Counted from the stretch's first letter, positions 16,866-25,433 are shown. The stretch is DNA of 33,766 bases from Saccharopolyspora rectivirgula DSM 43747 (GCF_000497205.1 NZ_AYJW01000043.1:1-33766); one strand, 5' to 3'. The notes: generated by a model from the letters alone, not told the origin. Made by a program: numbers and translations.

Positions 16866-19121
16866 TCACCCGGCCCGCGCACCGGAGAACCGCCGCAGCC
16901 GCTGGCTGTTGCTCACCACGAACAGCGACGACAGCGCCATTGCGCCACCGGCCAGTAGCGGGTTCAGCAACCCCAGGGCGGCCAGCGGAACCGCGGCCAA
17001 GTTGTAGCCGAACGCCCACACCAGGTTCCCGCGGATCGTGCGCAGGGTGGACCGCGCCAACCGGATCGCGTCCGGCACCACCGTCAACTCGTCGCGCACC
17101 AGGATCAGGTCCGCGGCGTCGGCCGCCACGTGCGCGCCTGATCCGACCGCCATCCCCAGGTCCGCGCTGGCCAACGCGGGAGCGTCGTTCACCCCGTCCC
17201 CGGCGAACGCCACCACGCGCCCCTCCGCCTGCAACCGGCGCACCACCGCGGCCTTCTCCTCCGGCAGCACCTCGGCGAGCACCTCGGTGATCCCGAGCTG
17301 CTCGGCCACCCGGTTCGCGGTGGCGGTGTTGTCCCCGGTCAGCAGCACCGTCCGCAGCCCCAACCGGTGCAGCTCGGCGACCGCCCGGGCAGCGGTCGGC
17401 TTCACCTGGTCGGCCAGCGCGAGGACCGCGACGACACGCCGATCCACCGCCACCAGCACGGTCGGGTTGCCCTGCTCCTGCTGCTCCCGCTGGTTCTCCG
17501 CCAACTCGACCGGCACGCTCAACCCGCGCTCGGCGATCAGCTTCGGGCTGCCGACCACCACCTCGCGCCCCTCGACGACACCGCTGACCCCCAGCCCGGG
17601 AGTCCCGGTGAACTCCTCGACCGGCGGCAGCGGACCCACCTCCGCCCGCGCGCAGTCGCTGATCGCAGCGGCCACCGCGTGCTCGGAAACCGCTTCCACC
17701 GCGCCCGCCAACCGCAGCACGGTGGCGCGGTCGAAACCACCGGCGCAGACGATCCCGGCCACGCTCATCCGGCCCTCGGTGACCGTCCCCGTCTTGTCCA
17801 GCACCACCGTGTCGATGTCGCGAGTGGACTCCAGAGCCGAATAGCCCTTGAGGAAGATCCCCAACCTGGCGGCCACCCCGGCGGCCACCATCAACGCGGT
17901 CGGCGTGGCCAACCCGAGCGCGCACGGGCAAGCGATCACCAGGACCGCCAGCGCCGCGGTGAACGCCTGCTGCCCGGTGCCCCCGAAGGCCAGCCAGCAG
18001 CCGAACGTCCCCAGCGCCACCACCAGCACACCGGGCACGAAGAACGCCGAAATGCGGTCGGCCAACCGCTGCACCGCGGCTTTCCCGGTCTGGGCCTGCT
18101 CCACCAGCCGCACCATCGCCGCCAACCGGGTGTCCCGGCCGACCCGCACGGCCTCCACCAGAAGCCAGCCGCTGAGCACCACGGTGCCGCCGGTGACCTC
18201 GTCGGACACCCCGATCTCAGCGGGCACCGACTCCCCGGTCATGGCGCTGCAGTCCACCGCGGCCCGGCCCTCCACCACCGTGCCGTCCGCGCCGATGCTC
18301 TCCCCGGCCCGCACCAGGAACCGCTGCCCCACCCGCAGCTGCGACACCGGGACCTGCCGCTGCTCGCCGCCCTCGGACACCACCGTCACCGCGGTCGCGC
18401 CGAGCGCGGCCAGCTCGCGCAGCGCGGCACCCGCCGACCGGTTGGCCTTCGCCTCCACGTAGCGGCCGGCCAGCACGAAAGCCGTCACCCCGGCCGCGAC
18501 CTCCAGGTAGATCGCCCCTTCCGGGCGGAGCAGCAGCTGCCAACCGGCCACCCCCGGCGCCGCGTCCGCCTGGAAGAACATGGCGTACAGCGACCAGCCG
18601 GTGGCCGCCGTGACCCCGATCGACACCAGGGTGTCCATCGACGACGTGCCGTGCCGGGCGTTCACCAGCGCCGCCCGGTGCAGCGGCCAAGCCGCCCACC
18701 CCACCACGGGGGCCGCCAGGGCGAGCAGCAGCCACTGCCAGCCCGGGAACCGGGCTTGGGGGAAAGCCATGAACAGCAGCGACAGGTCGCAGATCGGCAC
18801 GAACAGCGCCACCGCCACCACCATGCGCCGCCACAGCGCGTTGACCTGCTCACCGGTGTCCGCGGTGTCCTCCTGGCCGGTGAGCACCTCGGCCTGGTAG
18901 CCGGCCTTCTCCACCGCCTCCACCAGCTGCTCGTCGCTGACCTGCGGATCAGCGGTGATCGTGGCCCGCCCGGACGCCAGGTTCACCGTGGCCTCCACCC
19001 CGGCGAGCCTGTTCAACTTGCGCTCCACTCTGGACGAACACGCCGCGCACGTCATGCCGGTCACGGAAAGCTCGACCTGGCGCACCGCAGCACCGGGTGC
19101 CGGGGGCGACTTCACGGACAC
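16866..19121 (-). CDS. copA: Copper-exporting P1B-type ATPase (CopA-like)
   Basis: Cu+ export pump of the cytoplasmic membrane, 751 aa. One N-terminal heavy-metal domain has GMTCAAC at 22-28. Then come eight predicted helices; the actuator TGES; the membrane metal site ACPCALGLATP; phosphorylation motif DKTGT; SEHA (family usually SEHP) in the nucleotide domain; GDGVNDAPAL hinge; and the helix 7-8 ligands FGYN and MALSS, which with CPC specify Cu+ (P1B-1). GTG 19121-19119 is chosen for GAGAGGT ~10 nt upstream. A longer frame would add 44 residues unlike the family. Divergent from the SigC-like gene, convergent with DUF5134. An ECF-like GGGAAC-N17-CGAC lies ~60-90 bp upstream. Confidence 0.95.
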   Translation of the reverse strand: MSVKSPPAPGAAVRQVELSVTGMTCAACSSRVERKLNRLAGVEATVNLASGRATITADPQVSDEQLVEAVEKAGYQAEVLTGQEDTADTGEQVNALWRRMVVAVALFVPICDLSLLFMAFPQARFPGWQWLLLALAAPVVGWAAWPLHRAALVNARHGTSSMDTLVSIGVTAATGWSLYAMFFQADAAPGVAGWQLLLRPEGAIYLEVAAGVTAFVLAGRYVEAKANRSAGAALRELAALGATAVTVVSEGGEQRQVPVSQLRVGQRFLVRAGESIGADGTVVEGRAAVDCSAMTGESVPAEIGVSDEVTGGTVVLSGWLLVEAVRVGRDTRLAAMVRLVEQAQTGKAAVQRLADRISAFFVPGVLVVALGTFGCWLAFGGTGQQAFTAALAVLVIACPCALGLATPTALMVAAGVAARLGIFLKGYSALESTRDIDTVVLDKTGTVTEGRMSVAGIVCAGGFDRATVLRLAGAVEAVSEHAVAAAISDCARAEVGPLPPVEEFTGTPGLGVSGVVEGREVVVGSPKLIAERGLSVPVELAENQREQQEQGNPTVLVAVDRRVVAVLALADQVKPTAARAVAELHRLGLRTVLLTGDNTATANRVAEQLGITEVLAEVLPEEKAAVVRRLQAEGRVVAFAGDGVNDAPALASADLGMAVGSGAHVAADAADLILVRDELTVVPDAIRLARSTLRTIRGNLVWAFGYNLAAVPLAALGLLNPLLAGGAMALSSLFVVSNSQRLRRFSGARAG

Positions 19122-19183
19122 CTGCGAAAACCTCTCGAACCGGGGACCTGCCAATGCGCCGGCTTGCACCGGCCGTTCGGGTA

Positions 19184-19210
19184 GTCGGTGCCGCAGAGCG
19201 GGAAGTTCCC
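19184..19210 (-). promoter_or_regulatory. Putative ECF-type promoter of copA
   Basis: On the minus strand GGGAAC (19210-19205), 17 nt, then CGAC (19187-19184), identical in layout to the motif before the PepSY gene. The predicted 5' leader is ~55 nt. GGGAA-C-TTCCC is also a small palindrome at the -35. Confidence 0.45.
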
Positions 19211-19298
19211 AGCGCACCACCGCGAATCGTGTGTCGGTGAGCACACTCGGCAACCTTGATCTCGGCGGTGGAGCACCCAGCGGCTAGCCTGCCGGGCT

Positions 19299-19868
19299 AT
19301 GAGCGGCTCCGCGGCTGAGGACACTCGGCTTACCGAATTGGCCCTGGCAGCGGGTTCCGGTGACCGTCGCGCGCTGGAGGCGTTCGTCCGCGGCACGCAG
19401 CGCGACGTGTGGCGGTTCGTCGCCCACCTCGCCGGCATCCGGCACGCCGACGACCTGGCCCAGGAAACGTACTTGCGGGCGCTGAAGAGCATCCGCCGGT
19501 TCTCCGGTTTCTCCTCCGCCCGCACCTGGCTGCTGTCGATCGCCCGGCGGGTCGTGGTCGACCACATCCGCTACGAGTGCTCCCGCCCCCGCACCGACAC
19601 CGCGGCGGACTGGTCCGCGGCTTGCGACCGGGAACAGGCGCGCAACCACGCGCCCCGCTACGAGAGCATCGTCGAATTGAACCTGCTGCTGGACAAGCTG
19701 GATCCGCAACGGCGAGAAGCCCTGCTGCTCACCCAGGTCTTCGGACTGTCCTATCAGGAAGCTGCGGAGGTGTGCGGCTGCGCGGTGGGCACCATCCGGT
19801 CCCGGGTGGCCCGGGCCCGGGAGCAGTTGCTCAGCCTCGAGTCGCAGAGCAGCGAAGGAACCGGTTGA
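19299..19868 (+). CDS. sigC: ECF RNA polymerase sigma factor, SigC-like
   Basis: 189-aa sigma-70-family factor with only regions 2 and 4. Region 2 contains DDLAQETYLRALKSIRRF and the -10 recognition stretch TWLLSIARRVVVDHIR. Region 4 contains LDPQRREALLLTQVFGLSYQEAA and the helix-turn-helix VCGCAVGTIRSRVARARE. Blocks such as ALEAFVRGTQRDVWRFVAHL and FSSARTWLLSIARRVVVDHIR closely resemble Mycobacterium SigC as I remember it. SigC orthologues have been tied to copper or respiratory homeostasis in mycobacteria and corynebacteria. TAGCCT 8 nt before the ATG and no ribosome-binding site suggest a leaderless mRNA. It is divergent from copA and 45 bp upstream of a putative anti-sigma gene. Confidence 0.92.
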   Translation: MSGSAAEDTRLTELALAAGSGDRRALEAFVRGTQRDVWRFVAHLAGIRHADDLAQETYLRALKSIRRFSGFSSARTWLLSIARRVVVDHIRYECSRPRTDTAADWSAACDREQARNHAPRYESIVELNLLLDKLDPQRREALLLTQVFGLSYQEAAEVCGCAVGTIRSRVARAREQLLSLESQSSEGTG

Positions 19869-19913
19869 TTTTTCTGGTTCCGGTGGAACTCTTCTGCCGC
19901 TCGAACCGACATC

Positions 19914-20654
19914 ATGGACGTGGAATGCTATGTGTGCCGCGAGGCGCTGTCAGCGAAGCTGGACGGTGAGGCCGCGCCCGTTTCCGACGAACAGCTGGCG
20001 GGCCATCTCGCGGAGTGCCCCGCCTGCCAGGCGTGGGAGAAACGCGCCGCGGAGCTCACCCGGAGCATGCGGGTGCGGCCGGTGGAGCCGGTACCGGATG
20101 TGACCGAGGAGGTGCTGGCCGCTGCCGCACCGCTGCGGGACCGGTTGCTGCGGCGCTGGCCGCGGATCCTACTCGCCTGCGTCGCGGTGCTGCAGATCGC
20201 GTTGGGGACCGCTCAGCTCCTCGGCCTGGGGTTGACCGTCCACGACGAGCACACCGCAGCTTCCTTCGCCGGGCACCTGTTCAACGAGAGCACCGCGTGG
20301 AACCTGGCGATGGGGCTGGGCATGTTGTGGACGGCGTGGCGGGTGAGCGCTTGTTCCGGGTTGTTGCCGGTGTTGAGCGCCTTCGTCGCGGTGTTGGCCG
20401 GTTTCAGCGTCCACGACCTCCTCCACGGGGGTGTGCCGCTCAGCCGGGTCCTCTCGCACAGTCCGCTGGTGGCCGGCCTGGTGGTGCTCCTGATCGTGCA
20501 CCGGGACGTGTCCCGCTGGCGTTCCGGACCGGGCAGCGCCGAAGTTCCCGAGGAGTCCACTTCGGCCACCGAGGACGTCCAGTTCGACGGAACTCCGGAC
20601 CGCTTGGCGGAAGGTAGGCATTTGGGCCCCACCGCGCTGCGCCGCACCGGATGA
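19914..20654 (+). CDS. Membrane zinc-finger (zf-HC2) anti-sigma factor
   Basis: 246 aa. The cytoplasmic N-terminus has a ZAS-type zinc site: cysteines 5 and 8 (CYVC) and H31-x3-C35-x2-C38 (HLAECPAC), the fold that holds ECF sigma factors. From ~80 on there are four hydrophobic segments with histidines in and between them (VHDEHTAASFAGHLFNE, FSVHDLLHGG, VLSHS). A polar C-terminal tail of ~45 residues follows. It is encoded 45 bp after sigC and almost certainly co-transcribed; partnership with SigC is inferred from adjacency. The histidines could let the membrane part sense a metal or heme. The start could be ATG 19914 or GTG 19920; neither has a good ribosome-binding site. Hairpin repeat copy 2 follows at once. 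Confidence 0.87.
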   Translation: MDVECYVCREALSAKLDGEAAPVSDEQLAGHLAECPACQAWEKRAAELTRSMRVRPVEPVPDVTEEVLAAAAPLRDRLLRRWPRILLACVAVLQIALGTAQLLGLGLTVHDEHTAASFAGHLFNESTAWNLAMGLGMLWTAWRVSACSGLLPVLSAFVAVLAGFSVHDLLHGGVPLSRVLSHSPLVAGLVVLLIVHRDVSRWRSGPGSAEVPEESTSATEDVQFDGTPDRLAEGRHLGPTALRRTG

Positions 20655-20668
20655 GCCCCGGGTGTGGA

Positions 20669-20712
20669 GCAAGGGAACTTTTCTGCTGCTGTCGGGAGAA
20701 AAGTTCCCTTGC
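20669..20712. repeat. Hairpin repeat copy 2 (terminator-like)
   Basis: GCAAGGGAACTTTTCT (20669-20684), a 12-nt loop and its exact complement (20697-20712): a 16-bp stem starting 15 bp after the anti-sigma stop. There is no U-tract beyond the stem. Confidence 0.9.
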
Positions 20713-21538
20713 CCAGCTCCACGGGTCTCGAGGACGGCTGCCCGGCGGTGGGCTCTGCGCAGCGAACCAGCCCCGAAGAAAATCCGAACGGCATTCGGAA
20801 TGGAGTCGTTGCGACGCGGAGTTCTTCCGGTCGTGCGGAGTCGCCGTTCGCAGCTCTGACGCAACGCAGAGCGGTTTCCCAAACTCCCGATAAAGCGGGA
20901 AGAACGACAACCAACGCGCAAATCGATTCAAACTTTATTCATTCGCTCCTTGAAATGGCGCAGAATTCTATCTGCAAGTCTCCGCGAAGTGGAGATTTGC
21001 ATTAACGCAACACACGTTCTTATGAATTTTGCATCCAGTCCGCGTATACAGAACGTGATCAGATTCTGCTCCAAATGATCTACGATCTCGTTGGAACCGC
21101 CCATACAAGGCCTTTCTTCGCTGATCACACCCTTGGGAACTCGACCAGCCGGCAATCCCCCTCTGCCCCTCACCGAAATCACCTTTATTCACAGCGAACC
21201 ACCCTTTGGGCGACAAAAGCATCCCATTCAACCCGGACAATGAACACTTCCTGTATTCGCTAACCGATCCCAGCTGTGCAACACCCCTTAAAATGATCTT
21301 GTTTTCCACCGATTTCCCAGGTCAGAGCAACCTTTTTGATAAGGAATAATGCTCGTTAGAGTGCTATAGGCTGCTTTGACCAACGGCCGGAAAACCACTC
21401 AGCACGAGCCGGAGCATTCGAAAAAAGCAGAACTCCGCCGCCGCGCTGAGGTGCCGCGCACGCCAATTGACAGAACCGGACTGACCGCAACAAAAGCACT
21501 GTGCGGCCCAGACTGCCCGCACGGGAAAGGACTGCGTC
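20713..21538. other. AT-rich intergenic stretch upstream of the conservon
   Basis: About 825 bp without a confident gene. Roughly 20880-21350 is visibly AT-rich against the ~70% GC surroundings. It holds an 11-bp hairpin, TGCAAGTCTCC/GGAGATTTGCA (20973-20983 and 20991-21001, one G-T pair), inside a possible small minus-strand frame. Promoter-like elements for the conservon are TTGATA (21336-21341) with TAGAGT (21357-21362), though the 15-nt spacer is short. Most long frames here look random. It may be a large regulatory region or a remnant of acquired DNA. Confidence 0.55.
20928..21104 (-). CDS. Possible small protein in AT-rich region, unknown
   Basis: A 58-codon frame, MGGSNEIVDHLEQNLITF... 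to ...RILRHFKERMNKV, with AAAGG 6 nt before the ATG. It would be a two-helix, basic C-terminal peptide. Codons are unlike the neighbours: AGA, ATA, AAA and one TTA occur, rare in high-GC actinobacteria. It is therefore either foreign, bldA-dependent through TTA, or not a gene. I do not recognise any family. The hairpin at 20973-21001 lies inside the frame, which argues for caution. Confidence 0.25.
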   Translation of the reverse strand: MGGSNEIVDHLEQNLITFCIRGLDAKFIRTCVALMQISTSRRLADRILRHFKERMNKV

Positions 21539-24376
21539 GTGAGCAGCGGACCCGAGCACTCGCCCGCGACCACGCCCTGGGCGTCCAAGTGGTCGCGCGG
21601 CATGTCCCAGCTCGCCCAACGCGTAATCCACTGGCGGGATTGGAAACTACCGGTCAAACTCGCCGCGGTAGCCCTCGCCCCAGTGCTGTTCACCGTCATC
21701 ATCGGCACCCTGCAGATAGTCGAGCACCTGCACCACGGCCGGGAGTACCGCGCGATGGAGCAGGTCGTGGAAGCCACCCGGTCCGTGCAGTCCGCGATCA
21801 GCCACTTGCAGACCGAACGCGGCCTCGCGGTGGAAAGCCTCCTCCCAGGCCAAAACGACCACCGGCAGCTCGAAGCCCAGCTCACCAAAACCGACCAGAG
21901 CATCGCCGTGGTCAAGAACCAGCTCACCGCCGCCACCGGCCGAGAACTCCAGTTCGCCCGCACCGAAGCCGAGCAGCAGCTCGCCGAACTCCCCAAAGCC
22001 CGCCAGGCAGTCCGCAGCGACCAGGCCGATCCCGATGCCGTCATCACCACCTACACCAGGGCGATCAGCTACCTGCTCGCCCTGGACCGAGCCATGATCA
22101 GCCAGATCTCCTCGTCCTCGGTGGTGTCCGCGGCCACCGCGGCCCACGAACTGTCCAAGATCAACGAAGAGATCCACCTGCAAGAAGCCCTCATCTCCGT
22201 CGGGCTGTCCCAGAACCAGTTCAGCAACGAGCACCTGGCCCTGCTCGCCGGCAGCGAAGCCCGGCGCACCACCGCGGTGCAGGAGTTCCGCGCCGCCGCC
22301 AGCCCCCAGCAGCGCCAGGAGTACGACCAGCTGTACGCCGACCCCGAGTTCCTCGCCCGAGAGACCACGGTCCAACTGGCCATGATGAGCGGAGGGCCCG
22401 GGCAGCCCGCCACCCCGCCGGTGTCGACGCAGACGTGGAAGAACCAGTCCCGCTCGACGCTGGACGAACTCGCCGGGATCAAGCAACAGCTCAACACCAC
22501 CCTGGAGCAGGCGGCGACCTCGCTGAAAGCCGCATCCGTGCGCATGGCGGTGATCCACACCGTCCTCCTGCTCGCCGCCCTCCTCACAGCGGCGGCTCTC
22601 GTCGCCGTGGTCTGCCGGCAGCTGGTGCAATCGCTGGCCACTCTGCAGCGCAGCGCCCTGGACGCCGCGCAGCGCCAGCTCCCCAAAGCGGTCGAGCAGA
22701 TCAGGAACGGGAACAGCCAGCGCATCTCCGTCGACCGCGTCCCGGTGGACACCCGCGACGAGATCGGGGACGTCGCCCGCGCCTTCGACGCGGTGAACAC
22801 CCAGGCGCTCAACCTGGCGACCGAACAAGCCCAACTGCGGCGCACCTACCACGACTCCTTCATCAACATCTCCCGCCGCAGCCAAAGCCTGCTCGAACGC
22901 CAGCTGCAGCTGTTCGAGCAACTGGAGCGGGACGAAGAGGACCCCGAACAGCTGGCCACCCTCTTCCGGTTGGACCACCTGTCCACCCGGATGCGCCGCA
23001 ACAACGAGAACTTGATGGTGATCTCCGGCGCGGAGATCAGCCGGCGGCTCACCCAATCCACTTCCCCAGCCGACCTGGTCCGCGCCGCGATCTCCGAGAT
23101 CGAGCACTACCCGCGGGTGATCGTGCAGCCCCTGCCCAACACCAAAGTCGTCAGCTACGTGGCCAACGACATGGTTCGGCTGCTGGCCGAGCTGATCGAC
23201 AACGCGGCCAACTTCTCCTCCCCGGACACCGAGGTCACCGTCACCGGACACCGCAACGACGACAACGACCTCGTCCTCACCATCACCGACCGCGGCATCG
23301 GGATGAGCCCCGAACAGCTCGCCGCCGTCAACGAACGACTCACCGCCGACGGCGAGCTCGACTCCGCCACCTCCCGTCGAATGGGACTGTTCGTCGTCAG
23401 CAGGCTCGCGAACCGGCACGGGATCAAGGTCCGGCTGCACCCGGGCCCGCAGAACATCGGTGTGCGCACCACCGTGACCGTGGATTCCTCGCTGCTCGCG
23501 GACGCCGAAGTCCCAACCGTGCACCACCTGGCGGCGCAGACCGTGGCCTCCGACGGTGCCGCGTACGAGCAAGCTCGTTTCGGTTGGGAAGCACCGGAGG
23601 ACATTCCGAAGCCGCGCAACGGCTTCCAGCTGGGCAAGCAGCCCGAAGCCGCTGCTGCCGAACCGCGCAACGGCCACCAGGTGACCAACGGCGCCAGCCT
23701 CGACCAACAGGGGGCTCCGGAGGCAGAACCAACCGGTGGCACCGACCTCTCCGCGTGGTTCGTCACCGAACAGGAGACCAACCCCGCCCAAGCGCAAATC
23801 GCCGTGCGGTGCCCCAGCACTCCACCGGAAGACTCCCCCGAAGGGACTGCCACACCAGGAGATGGCCCCTCTTCCGCCGAGACCCCGGACGACCCCGCTT
23901 GGGACTTCGCCACTGACCAGGCCCAGCGCAAGGTCGATGAGCTCGCTGCGCAGCAACCTGCCAAGTTCACCCAAGCCGGGCTGCCGCTCCGCACACCGCA
24001 GAGGAACCTGCTGCCGGCGATGCCGGAGGAGAACTCGCACGGAGCTCCCGATCACACGGTGCGCAACGCGAGAGCGTCCAGCAGCCGGTTGGCCAGCTTC
24101 CGGCAAGGGGTCCGACGGGGCCGACACGAATCCAAGCTCTCCCAGAACGGCCAGGGCGAGCAGAACAGCTCGCCGACCCAGGGCAAGGACGAGCCTGCAG
24201 CGTCCGAACACACCGCCGCCGGTCTGCCCAGGCGAACGCCCCGGACGCCCGAGCACCAGCCGGAGCCGAAGGGCAACGCTGCCGTGCCGCCGCGGGACGC
24301 CGACGAGGTGCGTGGCCGGATGACCGGACTGCAGCGCGGTCTGCGCGACAGCAAGCACTCGTCCAGTCACAAGTGA
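21539..24376 (+). CDS. Conservon sensor kinase-like protein (CvnA), NIT domain
   Basis: 945-aa membrane protein, first gene of a four-gene conservon. A transmembrane segment at ~40-62, an extracytoplasmic helical nitrate/nitrite-sensing-type (NIT) region at ~63-330 and a second transmembrane segment at ~336-360 lead to a HAMP-like linker. Then come a helical region with H480 in FRLDHLSTRMRRNNENLMV and a HATPase domain: N-box ELIDNAANF (551-559), G1 DRGIGM (584-589), G2 MGLFVVSRLANRHGI (615-629). Residues ~655-945 are low-complexity, proline/glutamate/arginine-rich and probably disordered. GTG 21539 is supported by GAAAGGA 7 nt upstream. No response-regulator gene is present, as usual for conservons; signalling passes to the roadblock and GTPase partners. 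Confidence 0.92.
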   Translation: MSSGPEHSPATTPWASKWSRGMSQLAQRVIHWRDWKLPVKLAAVALAPVLFTVIIGTLQIVEHLHHGREYRAMEQVVEATRSVQSAISHLQTERGLAVESLLPGQNDHRQLEAQLTKTDQSIAVVKNQLTAATGRELQFARTEAEQQLAELPKARQAVRSDQADPDAVITTYTRAISYLLALDRAMISQISSSSVVSAATAAHELSKINEEIHLQEALISVGLSQNQFSNEHLALLAGSEARRTTAVQEFRAAASPQQRQEYDQLYADPEFLARETTVQLAMMSGGPGQPATPPVSTQTWKNQSRSTLDELAGIKQQLNTTLEQAATSLKAASVRMAVIHTVLLLAALLTAAALVAVVCRQLVQSLATLQRSALDAAQRQLPKAVEQIRNGNSQRISVDRVPVDTRDEIGDVARAFDAVNTQALNLATEQAQLRRTYHDSFINISRRSQSLLERQLQLFEQLERDEEDPEQLATLFRLDHLSTRMRRNNENLMVISGAEISRRLTQSTSPADLVRAAISEIEHYPRVIVQPLPNTKVVSYVANDMVRLLAELIDNAANFSSPDTEVTVTGHRNDDNDLVLTITDRGIGMSPEQLAAVNERLTADGELDSATSRRMGLFVVSRLANRHGIKVRLHPGPQNIGVRTTVTVDSSLLADAEVPTVHHLAAQTVASDGAAYEQARFGWEAPEDIPKPRNGFQLGKQPEAAAAEPRNGHQVTNGASLDQQGAPEAEPTGGTDLSAWFVTEQETNPAQAQIAVRCPSTPPEDSPEGTATPGDGPSSAETPDDPAWDFATDQAQRKVDELAAQQPAKFTQAGLPLRTPQRNLLPAMPEENSHGAPDHTVRNARASSSRLASFRQGVRRGRHESKLSQNGQGEQNSSPTQGKDEPAASEHTAAGLPRRTPRTPEHQPEPKGNAAVPPRDADEVRGRMTGLQRGLRDSKHSSSHK

Positions 24377-24418
24377 GGACCGATGAGCCCCATTCCCACC
24401 AGTGAGACAGGAGACGAC

Positions 24419-24859
24419 ATGAACAACTCATCGAACGGGCCGAGTCAATTCAGCTGGCTGATCACCGACTTCACCGAACGCGTTCCCGGGGTCGCCCACG
24501 CCGTGGTCGTTTCCGCTGACGGCTTGCTGCTGACCGCATCCGCCAGGCTCCCGAGCGACCGGGCGGACCAGCTCGCCGCCGTGGCTTCCGGGTTGCTGAG
24601 CCTCACCCAGGGCGCTGCGCGCTGCTTCGAGGGTGGCCCGGTGACCGAAACCGTGGTGGAGATGGAACGCGGCATCATGCTGCAAATGGCGATCAGCGAC
24701 GGTTCCTGCCTCACCGTTCTCGCGTCGCCGCAGTGCGACATGGGACTCGTCGCCTACGAGATGGCCCTGCTCGTCGAGCGGGTCGGCCAGATCCTGACTC
24801 CAGAACTCCGGTCCCAACTCCAAGGAACCAACCGCCTGATGGCCCCGCAGACAGTGTGA
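24419..24859 (+). CDS. Roadblock/LC7 domain protein (CvnB)
   Basis: Small cytoplasmic protein (146 aa) with one roadblock/LC7 fold: FSWLITDFTERVPGVAHAVVVSADGLLLTASA...AAVASGLLSLTQGAARCFEGG...LTVLASPQCDMGLVAYEMALLVERVGQ. By analogy with MglB-like proteins it should act on the Ras-like GTPase encoded two genes downstream. ATG 24419 is chosen for AGGAG 5-6 nt upstream. ATG 24383, 12 codons earlier and just after the cvnA stop, also has a GAGGA and remains possible. It is co-transcribed with cvnA and cvnC. Confidence 0.94.
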   Translation: MNNSSNGPSQFSWLITDFTERVPGVAHAVVVSADGLLLTASARLPSDRADQLAAVASGLLSLTQGAARCFEGGPVTETVVEMERGIMLQMAISDGSCLTVLASPQCDMGLVAYEMALLVERVGQILTPELRSQLQGTNRLMAPQTV

Positions 24860-24866
24860 GACCGAT

Positions 24867-25433
24867 ATGGCTACCAACCTGGATTCAACCGGTCGGCACC
24901 ACCTCAACAGCGAGGAAGACTTCGACGGGTATCCCATGGTCGAGGTTTACAGTCGGTACAGCGTCGAGAACAGCGACTCGCTTTCTGGCGAAGACACCGA
25001 CGAGACGGCTTCCGAGGAGGAGCTCCCTCCCCCGGGCTGGCCGGACATTTCCTCGGAGGAAACGGAAAACCCCGTTCCCGATGCCGAGAACACCGGGCTG
25101 GCCAGTTGCATCCGGCCATACACGTGGACCGGTGGACGCACCCAGACCCGCCACCGCTTCGAGCTGGAAACTCTGGTGTCCACCAGCGAGTTGTGCGACA
25201 TCACCAAGCTCCAGCGGCTGGAGCACCAGTCCATTGCTGACATATGCCGAACCCCGCGTTCGGTAGCTGAAGTCGGCGCCATGCTGTCCATCCCGCTGGG
25301 GGTCGTCAAGGTGCTCCTGGGGGACATGGCCGACCTCAACTTGATCACCGTGCACTCCGCGCCCACCAGCAGTGGCAGCGAAGCCCACCTGCAACTGATG
25401 GAACGAGTCCTCACCGGACTCAGGAACCTTTGA
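24867..25433 (+). CDS. DUF742 protein (CvnC) with acidic N-terminal extension
   Basis: 188 aa, starting 7 bp after cvnB. The DUF742 core is at ~78-188: CIRPYTWTGGRTQTRHRFELETLVSTSE, then a winged-helix-like C-terminus with RTPRSVAEVGAMLSIPLGVVKVLLGDMADLNLITVH. Residues ~1-75 are acidic, serine-rich and probably disordered; most DUF742 proteins are ~120-130 aa, so this is an unusual extension. It contains SEEELPPPGWPDISSEE. The role is not established; it is assumed to belong to the same membrane-associated signalling complex as the other Cvn proteins. Confidence 0.92.
   Translation: MATNLDSTGRHHLNSEEDFDGYPMVEVYSRYSVENSDSLSGEDTDETASEEELPPPGWPDISSEETENPVPDAENTGLASCIRPYTWTGGRTQTRHRFELETLVSTSELCDITKLQRLEHQSIADICRTPRSVAEVGAMLSIPLGVVKVLLGDMADLNLITVHSAPTSSGSEAHLQLMERVLTGLRNL

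Noticed and set aside
20968-21309. 113-codon minus-strand frame in the AT-rich region
   Set aside because: No family features and it overlaps the better-supported 58-codon frame in another phase; AT-rich DNA here gives no coding bias.
21376-23916. 846-codon plus-strand frame overlapping CvnA
   Set aside because: Arg/Pro-rich translation typical of a +1 shadow; the CvnA frame has NIT and HATPase domains and a good ribosome-binding site.
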